From Marilutibacter chinensis (GTDB lineage Bacteria; Pseudomonadota; Gammaproteobacteria; Xanthomonadales; Xanthomonadaceae): a DNA stretch of 64,000 nucleotides. The notes below the pieces were generated by a model, which saw nothing but the letters and a program-made list of their open reading frames with translations, was not told the DNA's origin and did not search any database. The translations under genes were made by a program, and so were the position numbers. The stretch covers positions 267,584 through 331,583 of the forward strand of contig NZ_JAKJPO010000004.1 in NCBI RefSeq assembly GCF_021725675.1, read 5' to 3'. Positions 21,515 to 30,085 of this stretch are shown piece after piece (the stretch's first letter is position 1; every line of letters begins with the position of its first letter).

Positions 21515-21559
21515 CAAGACTTATCCACTAAGTCTTGTTTCGTCTCATCTTTTGAGACG
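21515..21559. repeat. Two small palindromes upstream of the dcw promoter
   Basis: CAAGACTTA at 21515-21523 pairs perfectly with 21529-21537 around TCCAC. Next to it CGTCTCA at 21541-21547 pairs with 21553-21559 around TCTTT. They lie 65-110 bases upstream of the -35 box in the AT-richer part of the spacer and could be activator sites or the end of a lost transcript. The rest of 21560-21733 shows no gene. Confidence 0.5.
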
Positions 21560-21733
21560 CAACCGTCTACCGACCACATGTGAAGGGCGGTTCAGCCAGA
21601 CGAGCCGCAGCCCCTCCCGCCGGTCCGGCAGCGTGGCTGATGCCGCATCGCAGCACGCCCTCTGAGCGATCCCATCCGACGCCAGGCATCGATCGCGCTC
21701 CCCGGCCAGCCCCCGTCGCCCTACAGCGGCGCG

Positions 21734-22340
21734 ATGGACACCCTCACCTACCGGCAGCTCCTGGCGCGGGCGCGACGGCTGGCCCGCTCGGGAACGGATG
21801 CCGAGGACCTGGTCCAGGAAACCCTGATCGCCGCGCTGCAGACCGGGCGCGAGGAACGGCCGTGGTTATATGGCGTCCTGCGCAGGCGGCGCTGCAGGCC
21901 CGGGGCGCGGCGGGGAGGTGCCGGCGAGAGTGATCGACGACGCCGGTCGAAGCGGGCACGACCAGCGCTAATGAAGTCATTCCGGCAACCCACCGCGCTG
22001 CAGTACGGCGGCGTGCTGAACGAGTTGCCGCCCGCGGGTGGCCGGGCCGCCCCGCGCTTGCCGCGCACGGACTGGCGCCGGACGAGATCCGCTGGCTGTC
22101 GGGGCCGTCACCGGGGGCGTTCCAGCAACGTCCGGCTTCGATCCGCCGCAGCCGGGGTACGGGCGCGACGGCGATCCATGACGAAGCACTCGCCCTGGCC
22201 TGTCTGCGCGAACCCGCCCGCGGCGCCGACCTCGGTTCGGCCGGATCCGCCGGGCGCTGAAGGCGGTTATACAGAGCGATGGCAGCCCGGGCGGCCACGA
22301 CGCGGGCGGGCGTGTGCCCAGCCTCTACCAGCCACCGGGA
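21734..22340 (+). pseudogene. Decayed ECF-type RNA polymerase sigma factor gene
   Basis: The ATG at 21734 opens a stretch with a clear sigma region 2 pattern: YRQLLARARRLARSGTDAED followed by LVQETLIAALQTGREERPWLYGVLRR. After about residue 55 the frame loses meaning and recognisable pieces continue in other frames. One is a stretch like AALQARGA near 21890. Another is a region-4-like GLAPDEIRWLSG...AFQQRPASIRRS at about 22065-22150. Then come HDEALALACLREPARGADL up to 22235 and RRALKAVIQSDG near 22250-22290. At least three frame changes separate them, so no functional sigma factor can be made. Homology is by pattern recognition only. Confidence 0.6.
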
Positions 22341-22520
22341 ATGCCGCGCCGCCACTGACACACCGCCGAATCCGCCCCGCCCGCTGCCCGGGGCGGCCCG
22401 CATCAGGAGGGGGCCCGGACGCATGGCGCCCGGGCCGTGCGGTGCAATGCACCGCACGTTCGCGCGCGAGGCACGAACGGCATGGCCCTAGTCCCAGCGG
22501 GCTGATGCCTGCAGGAAGAT

Positions 22521-22968
22521 AAGGGCGGAGCCGGCCGATAAGCCGGGTTCTGTCGTGGACAGTCATTCCTCTAGGCGCATCGTCGCCGATACGCTCGAGC
22601 AACCTACCCGGAGACACCGCGGGCCGCGGCATTGTCTCCCTATTTGGTCTTGCTCCCGGTGGGGTTTGCCGTGCCGGTCCGTTGCCGGACTCGCGGTGCG
22701 CTCTTACCGCACCGTTTCACCCTTGCCACGCATCCCGCCACCCCTCTATCGCCGCGTATCCTTCCGGATACGGACCTGGGCCATCGCGCGCTTCGCGCGC
22801 GATGGCAGATCCGGCGATACAGGGGTGGCGGGACCGTTCGGCGGTCTGCTCTCTGTTGCACTTTCCGTCGGCTCGCGCCGCCCAGGCGTTACCTGGCACC
22901 GTGCCCTGTGGAGCCCGGACTTTCCTCGGCATCCTTCCGGATGACGCGACTGCCTGGCCGACTCCGCA
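22521..22968 (-). ncRNA. rnpB: RNase P RNA (bacterial class A)
   Basis: Ribozyme that matures tRNA 5' ends. Minus-strand reading gives the universal blocks GAGGAAAGTCCGGGCTCC near the 5' end, ACGGAAAGTGCAACAGAGAG, GGTGAAACGGTGCGGTAAGA, and AACCCCACCGGGAGCAAGAC, then AGAGGAATGACTGTCCACGA with ACAGAACCCGGCTTAT near the 3' end. Helix P1 forms between GCGGAGTCGGCC at the 5' end and GGCCGGCTCCGC at the 3' end, which defines the limits used. The length of about 448 bases exceeds most class A RNAs because the P12 arm is extended, including a perfect 12-bp stem with a GAA loop at 22780-22806. Its promoter probably lies in the 3' end of the gene at 22994. The spacer 22341-22520 shows nothing else. Confidence 0.96.
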
Positions 22969-22993
22969 CGCGCATTGTCGCATAGCCGTCCTG

Positions 22994-23740
22994 TCAGAAG
23001 GCCAATACTTCCTGCATGGACATCAGGAGCACCCGATCAAACCCATGCTCGAACTGCCAGGATACGGCTTCCGCAGGAATGGACAGGTCCGCAGCAATCG
23101 ACACCTGATCGCATACCAGCAACAACCAGACTTCGTCCGCATAACGCCGGTATTCCGTCAGCCTCCTGGATTTTTCCCCGATCCGGGTAGCGACCTGACC
23201 CCGTTCGAGCTCGAATGTGCTCCAGACCGAACCGCCCACCCATGACCTCGGCAATCCTGGCAACTGGAAGAAAACGCTGAGTCCGGAGAGCCAACGCGGT
23301 AGCAGATCGGCTGTTTTCCGCTGTCCCGGCAGTGCCCGGAACGACTCCCCGGGCCGCGGCCGAAACTTTTCGACCAGCCCCGTCATTTCCTGAACGGCAG
23401 GGCGCAGAGCTGGCAGTGGACCCGGCCTGAACGAGAAGTTGGCGAATAGATCATCTCCATTCGCTCGCTCGTAAGCCCGTTGCGCTTCGGCCAGATAGCT
23501 CCTCTGGGCGGCGTGGATCTGGAGATTGGTAAAGCCCGGGTACGCAGAGGGGACGAGCTGCGAAATCTCGATTCCGTATCGCCGCCCGGACGAGCTGATC
23601 ACCACGTCCGGGGCGGGAGGCTTTGGCTGGTCGGGGTCCTGGTCGCAGACTGGCAGATATCCGGGGTGGTACTGCCAGGCGAACTTGATCCACCACAATT
23701 CCCGGCGTCGCCGCTCTTCGCAGCGGTCAACCGCCGCCAT
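22994..23740 (-). CDS. Uncharacterised protein with a PD-(D/E)xK-nuclease-like motif
   Basis: 248 residues from the ATG at 23738-23740, overlapping the rsmI end by 14 bases. I do not recognise a named family. The stretch PAPDVVISSSGRRYGIEISQ has PD at 44-45 and E58, with an ExS/Q rather than ExK ending. This resembles the catalytic strand pair of restriction-endonuclease-like folds. The C-terminal half has IGEKSRRLTEYRRYADEVWL and a final FDRVLLMSMQEVLAF, a pattern often seen in uncharacterised nuclease-superfamily proteins. There is no signal peptide or membrane segment. It is wedged between rsmI and rnpB and looks like an accessory insertion. Codon use is less extreme in GC than neighbours (for example GAA, AAA and ATA-containing stretches). 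Function is inference only. Confidence 0.6.
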   Translation of the reverse strand: MAAVDRCEERRRRELWWIKFAWQYHPGYLPVCDQDPDQPKPPAPDVVISSSGRRYGIEISQLVPSAYPGFTNLQIHAAQRSYLAEAQRAYERANGDDLFANFSFRPGPLPALRPAVQEMTGLVEKFRPRPGESFRALPGQRKTADLLPRWLSGLSVFFQLPGLPRSWVGGSVWSTFELERGQVATRIGEKSRRLTEYRRYADEVWLLLVCDQVSIAADLSIPAEAVSWQFEHGFDRVLLMSMQEVLAF

Positions 23741-24545
23741 ACAACGCCTTGCGCGGCGCGCCGCTGAGTTCGGCGGCAAGCTTGGCCGCGGTCGACGGCG
23801 GCAGATGCCCGGCCAGTTTTGCGTACAGGCGGCGGCCCTCGGCGACGCGCGCGTCGGCATCATCGCCGGCGCCGTCGACGATCAGAACGAACTCGCCCTT
23901 GCGCTGGTTCGGGTCGCCGGCGACCCGCTGGCGCAATTCGCCGAGGGTGCCGTCGAACACGGTCTCGAACAGCTTGGTCAGCTCGCGCGCCAGCACCGCA
24001 TGACGCCCGTCGCCGAACGCGGCGGCCATGTCGGCCAGCGACTCCTCGATGCGGTGCGCCGACTCGTAGAAGATCAGCGTGCGCGGCTCGGCCGCGAGCC
24101 GGGCCAGCCGCTCGCGGCGGGCGCCGGCCCTGGCCGGCAGGAAACCCTCGAACGCGAAGCGGTCGGAAGCGAGGCCGGCCACGCTCAGCGCGGCGATCGC
24201 CGCGCAGGCACCCGGAACCGGCGACACCCGGACGCCGGCGGCGCGGGCGGCGCGGACCAGCCGGTAGCCCGGGTCGCTGACCAGCGGCGTGCCGGCATCG
24301 GACACCAGCGCCAGCGACTCGCCGGCCTGCAGCCGCCCGACCAGTTGCGCGACCTGGGCCTCCTCGTTGTGCTGGTGCAGCGCCAGCAGCGGCCGCTCGA
24401 TCCCGAAATGGGCGAGCAGCTGGCGGGTGTGGCGGGTGTCCTCGGCGCAGATCGCATCGACCTCGCGCAGGGTCTCGAGCGCACGCGGACTCATGTCGCC
24501 AAGGTGGCCGATCGGGGTGGCGACGACGTGGAGCGTTGCGGGCAT
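23727..24545 (-). CDS. rsmI: 16S rRNA 2'-O-ribose C1402 methyltransferase RsmI
   Basis: 272 residues of the tetrapyrrole-methylase fold. Family motifs: HVVATPIGHLGDMSPRALE at the N-terminus, CAEDTRHTRQLL near 35, SLALVSDAGTPLVSDPGYRL near 78, the AdoMet site PGACAAIAALSVAGL, and FYESAHRI near 160. It methylates the same nucleotide of 16S rRNA (C1402) as RsmH, encoded a few kilobases away. It starts at the ATG at 24543-24545, divergent from lpoA with 118 bases between. It is slightly shorter at the C-terminus than E. coli RsmI. Confidence 0.95.
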   Translation of the reverse strand: MPATLHVVATPIGHLGDMSPRALETLREVDAICAEDTRHTRQLLAHFGIERPLLALHQHNEEAQVAQLVGRLQAGESLALVSDAGTPLVSDPGYRLVRAARAAGVRVSPVPGACAAIAALSVAGLASDRFAFEGFLPARAGARRERLARLAAEPRTLIFYESAHRIEESLADMAAAFGDGRHAVLARELTKLFETVFDGTLGELRQRVAGDPNQRKGEFVLIVDGAGDDADARVAEGRRLYAKLAGHLPPSTAAKLAAELSGAPRKALYGGG

Positions 24546-24663
24546 TGCGGGTCCGACACGTGGATTCAGGCGGTGCGCGGTTAGAATCGTACCCGTTCCG
24601 GACGTTGACCCGATCTTTTCGTTTGACACGGCGCCGACACCGCGCCGCGCAGGATGCCCGCCG

Positions 24664-26079
24664 ATGACCCCCAAGCCACACGTTTCCGCCGCCTCCCGCC
24701 AACCGATCCGTGCCGCCGGTCCGTGGCTCGCGCCTGCGCTGGCGATCCTGCTGCTGGGCGGCTGCGGCGGGCTGGGCGTGCGCCCGACCTCCGAAACCAC
24801 CGTGGTCCAGAACCCGGCGGTGGCCGAAGCCGGTGCGCTCGCCCGCAACGGCGTCGTGCTGACCGGCCAGGCCCGCGTCGACAACGAGCGCCGGATCCAC
24901 CAGTTGCTGTCGCAGCTCGACAACGACACCCTCGCCCGCGAGGCCACCGCGGCCGCACCCGGCGACCCGCTGTACAACTACATGGGACAGGCGCTGCTGG
25001 AGCGCGGGCTGCCGCTGCCGCGCCCGTTCGACCATGCCGCCTGGACCTTTGATGCCAACAGCCGGCCTCCGGCGGAATCCGATGGCTATCGTCCGCCGGT
25101 GAAGCTGGCGATGCTGCTGCCGCTGAGCGGCAACCTCGCGATCGCGGCCTCGCCGGTACGCGACGGCTTCATGGCCGGCTACTACGGCGAGCGCCGCCGG
25201 CGTCCGGAAGTCACCTTCTATGACACCACCGGCAGCATCGCCGGGACGCTGTCGGCCTACGACCGCGCAGTCGCGGAGGGCAACGACTTCGTGGTCGGAC
25301 CGCTCGACCGGGCTGCCGTCGATGCGCTGTTCGCGCGCGGCTCCACGCCGGTGTCGCTGCTGGCGCTCAACAGCGGCAGCCAGTCGCCGCCGGCCGGCAA
25401 CGCCAGTTTCGCGCTGGCACCGGAGGACGAAGGCATCGCAGCTGCCGAATACCTGCTCGCGCGCGGCGCCCGCCGCGTGCTGGTGGTGGCCGGCAGCGAC
25501 GACAGCCAGCGCCGCGCGGTCGATGCGTTGCGCGAACGTCTCGGCGAGCGCGGCGCCACCGTCACCGACGTGGTCGGCGAAGGCATCGCCGACCTCGGCC
25601 CGTTCGCGGCGCGCGAGGGCGGCGTCGATGCCGTGTTCCTGGCGATGCGCGGCGGTGCCGCTCGCGAGCTGACCCCGAAGCTGGCGCTGGCCGGTCTCGG
25701 CGGGGTGCCGCGCGTCGCGACCTCGCAACTGCTGTCCGGCACCGGCAACGCGGAGGAAGATCGCGCGCTCGATGGCATCGCCTTCCCGACCGAGACCTGG
25801 GCGGTCCGCGGCATCACCGGCCTGCCTTCGGCCACCTACGCGGCCGGCATGCTGCCGACTGCCAGGGGCGCGGCGGCTCGCCTGTTCGCATTCGGCTACG
25901 ACGCCTGGCTGCTTTCGGCCTACATGGAACGGTTGGTGAAGACCGCCGACGGCTCGATCCAAGGCGCCACCGGCACCCTGCAGGTGGACGGCTTCGGCAA
26001 CGTCAAGCGCATCCCGGCCTGGGCGACCTTCATCAGCGGCGTGGTGATGCCGCTGCCGGGTGGAGCCGACCGTCGCTAG
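24664..26079 (+). CDS. lpoA: LpoA-like outer-membrane lipoprotein activator of PBP1A
   Basis: 471 residues. The signal peptide ends in the lipobox LGGC with Cys34, so it is a lipoprotein. A short helical N-terminal part (about 60-140) precedes a periplasmic-binding-protein-like domain. That domain starts [24 protein letters not shown], continues with FYDTTGS and ends with [21 protein letters not shown]. LpoA reaches from the outer membrane to stimulate PBP1A. The E. coli protein is about 680 residues with a long TPR domain, so this one has a much reduced N-terminal domain, as in other members of this lineage. The upstream frame stays open, but the ATG at 24664 gives the proper signal peptide. 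Confidence 0.88.
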   Translation: MTPKPHVSAASRQPIRAAGPWLAPALAILLLGGCGGLGVRPTSETTVVQNPAVAEAGALARNGVVLTGQARVDNERRIHQLLSQLDNDTLAREATAAAPGDPLYNYMGQALLERGLPLPRPFDHAAWTFDANSRPPAESDGYRPPVKLAMLLPLSGNLAIAASPVRDGFMAGYYGERRRRPEVTFYDTTGSIAGTLSAYDRAVAEGNDFVVGPLDRAAVDALFARGSTPVSLLALNSGSQSPPAGNASFALAPEDEGIAAAEYLLARGARRVLVVAGSDDSQRRAVDALRERLGERGATVTDVVGEGIADLGPFAAREGGVDAVFLAMRGGAARELTPKLALAGLGGVPRVATSQLLSGTGNAEEDRALDGIAFPTETWAVRGITGLPSATYAAGMLPTARGAAARLFAFGYDAWLLSAYMERLVKTADGSIQGATGTLQVDGFGNVKRIPAWATFISGVVMPLPGGADRR

Positions 26080-26464
26080 AGAGCCGGCCCAGGCGCTCTC
26101 GCGCCGCGCGCACGGTGCCGCGGTCGAGGCGGCCGCACGCCGCCACCTGCTGGCCGCAGGTCTGCAGGCGGTCGCGGCCAATGCGCACAGCCGCGGCGGC
26201 GAGATAGATCTGGTGATGCGCGACGGCGGCACCCTGGTCTTCGTCGAGGTGCGCTACCGCCGCAGCGCTGACTTCGGCGGCGGCGCGGCCTCGGTCGACA
26301 TCCGCAAACAGCGCAGGCTGGTCCATGCGGCGCAGGTCTTCCTCTCCCGTCATCCGCACTACGCCGACCTGCCCTGCCGCTTCGACGTGGTCGAAGCCGA
26401 CGGCGAGCCGACGGCACCGCGACTGAACTGGCTGCGCGACGCGTTCCGCGCGGACGACTGCTGA
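26060..26464 (+). CDS. yraN: YraN/UPF0102 family protein (endonuclease-like fold)
   Basis: 134 residues from a GTG at 26060 that overlaps the end of lpoA by 20 bases. The conserved core [20 protein letters not shown] with RYR is the family signature and maps on the ExD...ExK-type active site of restriction-endonuclease-like folds, with R replacing the usual K. YraN nearly always follows rsmI/lpoA in proteobacteria. Its role is unproven, possibly in recombination or Holliday-junction processing in some species. Confidence 0.9.
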   Translation: MEPTVAREPAQALSRRAHGAAVEAAARRHLLAAGLQAVAANAHSRGGEIDLVMRDGGTLVFVEVRYRRSADFGGGAASVDIRKQRRLVHAAQVFLSRHPHYADLPCRFDVVEADGEPTAPRLNWLRDAFRADDC

Positions 26465-26484
26465 TCCCCGGAACGGACCCGGAC

Positions 26485-27027
26485 ATGCCGACCATCATCA
26501 CCCACGCCCTGGTGCCGCTGGCCGCCGGCATCGCCCTGGGCTCGCGGCGGATCGACCGCAGGCTGGTGCTCGCCGGGATGGCAGCGGCGATGCTGCCGGA
26601 TGCCGACGTGGTCGCGTTCGCTCTCGGCATCCCCTACGCCGATGCGTTCGGACACCGCGGCGCCAGCCACTCGCTGCTGTTCGCCGCGGTCCTGGGCGCG
26701 CTCGCCGCATCGTTCCACCGCAGTCTGCGCGCAGCACCGGCTCTGGCCGCGATCTGGATATTCGCCTGCACACTTTCGCACCCGCTGCTCGACGCCTTCA
26801 CCGACGGAGGTCTCGGGGTGGCGCTATGGTGGCCCTGGTCGCATGCGCGCGAATTCGCTCCGTGGCGTCCGATCGAGGTGTCGCCTATCGGCGCCGGCTT
26901 CTTCAGCGCCCGGGGCCTGGTGGTGCTGATGTCGGAGGCGCGCTGGGTCTGGCTGCCGGTCACCGCGCTGGCGCTGGCGGCGGTGGCGCTGCGACGGACC
27001 TCGCGCGCGCTATCCTCGCGACGATGA
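26485..27027 (+). CDS. YdjM/DUF457-type metal-dependent membrane hydrolase
   Basis: 180 residues. The opening MPTIITHALVPLAAG, the LPDADV motif near 38, and HRGASHSLLFA near 57 with STLSHPLLDAFTDGG-like sequence near 92 are typical of YdjM/LexA-regulated inner-membrane hydrolases. The His and Asp residues in these motifs are the likely metal ligands. Four or more hydrophobic segments are visible. The gene starts 20 bases after yraN and overlaps the FAD-oxidase gene by four bases, so it is part of the plus-strand operon. The substrate is unknown. Confidence 0.85.
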   Translation: MPTIITHALVPLAAGIALGSRRIDRRLVLAGMAAAMLPDADVVAFALGIPYADAFGHRGASHSLLFAAVLGALAASFHRSLRAAPALAAIWIFACTLSHPLLDAFTDGGLGVALWWPWSHAREFAPWRPIEVSPIGAGFFSARGLVVLMSEARWVWLPVTALALAAVALRRTSRALSSRR

Positions 27028-28406
27028 GCACGTTGCCGCCCGCTCTGCACACCGAGTTGGCCGGCCTGCTCGGCGAGGCCTGGCGCACCGACCCGGCCGA
27101 GCGGCTGACCTACGCCTATGACAACTCGCGGCGCGAATCGCTTCCCGACGCCGTGGCGCTGCCGACCGAGGTCGCCCAGGTGGTCGCCCTTGTCCAGGCC
27201 TGTCGTCGTCACCGCGTTCCGGTGGTGGCACGCGGACGCGGCACCAACACCACCGGCGCGGCGGTGCCGGTGGCCGGTGGCGTGGTGGTGTCGTTCGAGC
27301 GCATGAACCGGATCCGCGACATCCGCCCCGGCGATCGTTGCGCGGTGGTCGAACCCGGCGTGCTCAACGGCGACCTGCAGGCTTTGCTCGCGCCGTACGG
27401 GCTGTTCTGGCCGCCCGACCCGACCAGCGCCGGCTACAGCACGGTCGGCGGCAACCTCGCCTGCAACGCCGGCGGGCCGCGCGCGGTGAAATACGGTGCC
27501 AGCCGCGACAACGTGCTGGCGCTGGCCGCGGTCACCGGCAGCGGCGAGCTGATCCGCTGCGGCAGCGCGACCACCAAGGGCGCAACCGGCTACGACCTGC
27601 AACGGCTGCTGGTCGGCAGCGAGGGCACCCTCGCGTTGATCGTCGAAGCCACCCTGCGCCTGGTACCGCTGCCGCCGGAACGCCGCGCGATCCGCGCGAT
27701 CTACCGCGACGTCACCAGCGCCGCGCAGGCGGTGGCGCGGCTGATGGCGCAACCGGTCACCCCGTCGATGCTCGAATTCATGGACCACCAGGCGGTGCGG
27801 CTGGCGCGCGACGTCGGCGGCGCCGACCTGCCGGCGGATGCCGGCGCACTGCTGATGATCGAGGCCGATGGCGACTCCGCCACCCTGCCCCATGCCGTCG
27901 AGTCGCTGGCGCGCGCGGCCGAAGGCGACGGCCTGGTCGCGCTCGACGATGCGGCCGACGCGGTCGCACGCGAACGGTTGTGGGCTGCGCGCAAGGCGCT
28001 GTCGCCGGCGCTGCGCACGCTCGCCCCGGGCAAGATCAACGAGGATGTCGTGGTACCGGTTTCGCGCATTCCGGAACTGGTCGACGGCGTGCAGCGGCTC
28101 GCCGACGAGTTCGCGCTGGCGATCGTCTGCTTCGGCCATGCCGGCAACGGCAACCTGCACGTCAACCTGATGTTCGATCCGGCCGAGGCCCGCCAGTCGC
28201 GGCACGCGCACGAGGCGATGGCGCGGGTGTTCGCGCTGGCGATCGCGCTCGGCGGCACCCTGTCGGGCGAGCACGGCATCGGCCTTGCCAAGCGCGAGTT
28301 CATGCCGCAGGCGGTCGACGCTCCCACGCTGGCGCTGATGCGCGCGATCAAGGCGCAGTTCGATCCCGACGGCATCCTCAATCCGGGCAAGCTGCTGCCG
28401 CCGTGA
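27024..28406 (+). CDS. FAD-linked oxidase, GlcD / D-lactate dehydrogenase type
   Basis: 460 residues. N-terminal PCMH-type FAD domain with ARGRGTNTTGAAVPVAGG at 69-86 and PTSAGYSTVGGNLACNAGG near 140. The C-terminal FAD-oxidase cap domain has CFGHAGNGNLHVNLMF near 368, the GGTLSGEHGIGLAKREF signature near 410, and DPDGILNPGKLLP at the end. This fits oxidation of a D-2-hydroxy acid (lactate, glycolate or 2-hydroxyglutarate); the substrate cannot be read from sequence. It overlaps the previous gene (ATGA) and the next one (GTGA), so it is co-transcribed. Confidence 0.9.
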   Translation: MSTLPPALHTELAGLLGEAWRTDPAERLTYAYDNSRRESLPDAVALPTEVAQVVALVQACRRHRVPVVARGRGTNTTGAAVPVAGGVVVSFERMNRIRDIRPGDRCAVVEPGVLNGDLQALLAPYGLFWPPDPTSAGYSTVGGNLACNAGGPRAVKYGASRDNVLALAAVTGSGELIRCGSATTKGATGYDLQRLLVGSEGTLALIVEATLRLVPLPPERRAIRAIYRDVTSAAQAVARLMAQPVTPSMLEFMDHQAVRLARDVGGADLPADAGALLMIEADGDSATLPHAVESLARAAEGDGLVALDDAADAVARERLWAARKALSPALRTLAPGKINEDVVVPVSRIPELVDGVQRLADEFALAIVCFGHAGNGNLHVNLMFDPAEARQSRHAHEAMARVFALAIALGGTLSGEHGIGLAKREFMPQAVDAPTLALMRAIKAQFDPDGILNPGKLLPP

Positions 28407-28990
28407 GTCGCAAACTCGACACGCTGCTGAAGGACATCCGCGCCTGCACGATCTGCGAGGCGCACCTGCCGCTCGGCCCGCGCCCGGTGCTGCGGGCGAG
28501 TACCAGCGCACGGTTGCTGATCGTCGGCCAGGCCCCGGGCACGCGCGTGCATGCCAGCGGCATCCCGTGGGACGACGCCAGCGGCAGGCGCCTGCGCGAC
28601 TGGCTGCAGGTCGACGCCGATACCTTCTACGACGAATCGCGCGTCGCGATCGTTCCGATGGGCTTCTGCTACCCGGGCAGGAAGGGCGGCGGCGATGCAC
28701 CGCCGCGGCCCGAATGCCGCGCGACCTGGCATCCGCGCCTGCTGCCGTTGCTGCCGGACATCGGCCTGACCCTGCTGATCGGCCAGTACGCGCAGGCGCA
28801 TTTCCTCGGCGACCGCCGCAAACCCGGCCTGACCGCGACGGTGGCCGCCTGGCGCGAATACCTCGGCGACGGGCTGCTGCCGCTGCCGCATCCCAGTCCA
28901 CGCAACGTCGCCTGGTTCAAGGCCAATCCGTGGTTCGAGGACGATGTGCTGCCGACGTTGCGCGAGCGGGTCCGCGACACGCTGGGCTGA
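28403..28990 (+). CDS. Uracil-DNA glycosylase family protein
   Basis: 195 residues from a GTG overlapping the oxidase stop. The fold motifs are LLIVGQAPG (near 38-46), in place of the catalytic GQDPY-type loop, then GIPWDDASGRRLRDWL, and the C-terminal PLPHPSPRN that holds the late histidine of the glycosylase active site. There is a single C-x-x-C (C15, C18) near the start. The other cysteines needed for a family-4 iron-sulfur cluster are not in the usual places. Whether it excises uracil is therefore uncertain. It ends six bases from the convergent GshB-like gene. Confidence 0.8.
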   Translation: MSRKLDTLLKDIRACTICEAHLPLGPRPVLRASTSARLLIVGQAPGTRVHASGIPWDDASGRRLRDWLQVDADTFYDESRVAIVPMGFCYPGRKGGGDAPPRPECRATWHPRLLPLLPDIGLTLLIGQYAQAHFLGDRRKPGLTATVAAWREYLGDGLLPLPHPSPRNVAWFKANPWFEDDVLPTLRERVRDTLG

Positions 28991-28996
28991 CGCCGA

Positions 28997-30085
28997 CTAC
29001 ATCGTCGCCAGTTCGTTGTTGCTCAGGGTCCGGTTGTAGTGCTCGCGCAGGCCGACCTTGCGCTCCAGGTCGGCGATCACGTGACCGCTGAAATCCACAC
29101 CGGTCAGTTCCTCGGCCATGTTGATTCCGCCGGGCGTATCGACATTGATCTCCATCATCTTGTCCCCGACGATGTCCAGACCGGCCAGGTACATGCCGTC
29201 GCGGATCAGCTTGGGGGCGACGATGCCGGCCAGCCGCAGGGCATCGGCGTCCGGCTCGGCCAGTTCGACCTTGCCGCCGGCGGTGATGTTGCTGCGGGCG
29301 TCCCCCGAATCGTTGTAGCGCCGGAAACACGCGTACTTCCCGTCGACCTGCAACGGCCGGCCGTTGAGGGTGAGCAGCCTGAGATCGCCGTTCCTCGCTT
29401 CGGGCAGGTACTCCTGGACGATCGCGTAGCCGTCACGGACGACGGCATCGATCATCTGGTTGAGATTCGCGGTGTTGTCCGGGGTGACGACGAATACGCT
29501 CTGGCCACCGGAGCCCTGCAGCGGCTTTATCACGCAATGGCCGTCGTGCGCGGCGATGAAGGATTTGATCTCCTCGACGTCCAGCGTGATGCAGGTAACC
29601 GGCCTGACCTCCTCGGGGAAATGCTGGAAATAGGTCTTGTTGGAGGCATCGGTCAGATGGGTGGGATCGTTGAGCACGATCACGTGCCTGAGCGCCGCCA
29701 GCTGCGCGAACAGCAGTCCGCTGTTGGGCGCCCACGGCCGCTCGTTGAGTTCCTCGGCCGGGTCGCTGCGCAGCATCAGTACGTCGAGTGCCTCCACCGA
29801 GATCCGTGCGACCTCCGCGTCGGCTGCCTGCAGGTCGGCGAGGAAATCGGCGTCGTCGCGATAATCGGTGCGTCGTGGCACGTGCGCATGGGCATGCACA
29901 GTCCCGTCGCTGTCGTAGATGAAGCCGCCCAGGCCAATCATGGCGACGGAATGCCCTCGCGCGACCGCGCGCCGGGCCAGCCTGACGGTCGTGTAGTTGT
30001 CCTTCTCCGTCGCGATGTCGTTGATCACGAAACCCAGCTTGATCGGGTGCGCGGCATGCGGCTCCCGGCGGGACGAACCGTTCAT
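28997..30085 (-). CDS. GshB-like ATP-grasp ligase
   Basis: 362 residues with the prokaryotic glutathione-synthase layout. N-terminal Rossmann-type part IKLGFVINDIATEKDNYTT near 15-35, then the ATP-grasp region with CVIKPLQGSGGQSVFVV near 182, DGYAIVQEYLPEARNGDLRL, and the metal/phosphate end AGLDIVGDKMMEINVDTPGG near 320. True GshB of E. coli is about 316 residues and follows gshA. This protein is longer and is the last gene of an operon with an N-formylglutamate amidohydrolase-like and a QEGLA metallopeptidase-like gene. It more likely ligates an unknown acid and amine than makes glutathione. The start (30083-30085) overlaps the upstream gene in ATGA style. Confidence 0.85.
   Translation of the reverse strand: MNGSSRREPHAAHPIKLGFVINDIATEKDNYTTVRLARRAVARGHSVAMIGLGGFIYDSDGTVHAHAHVPRRTDYRDDADFLADLQAADAEVARISVEALDVLMLRSDPAEELNERPWAPNSGLLFAQLAALRHVIVLNDPTHLTDASNKTYFQHFPEEVRPVTCITLDVEEIKSFIAAHDGHCVIKPLQGSGGQSVFVVTPDNTANLNQMIDAVVRDGYAIVQEYLPEARNGDLRLLTLNGRPLQVDGKYACFRRYNDSGDARSNITAGGKVELAEPDADALRLAGIVAPKLIRDGMYLAGLDIVGDKMMEINVDTPGGINMAEELTGVDFSGHVIADLERKVGLREHYNRTLSNNELATM

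Noticed and set aside
21480..21560. Replication origin near the DnaA-like word
   Set aside because: Only one imperfect box, no cluster and no dnaA/dnaN/gidA neighbours.
28997..30085. Housekeeping glutathione synthase gshB
   Set aside because: The protein is longer than GshB, is in an operon with DUF1704 and amidohydrolase-like genes, and lacks gshA nearby; kept as GshB-like only.
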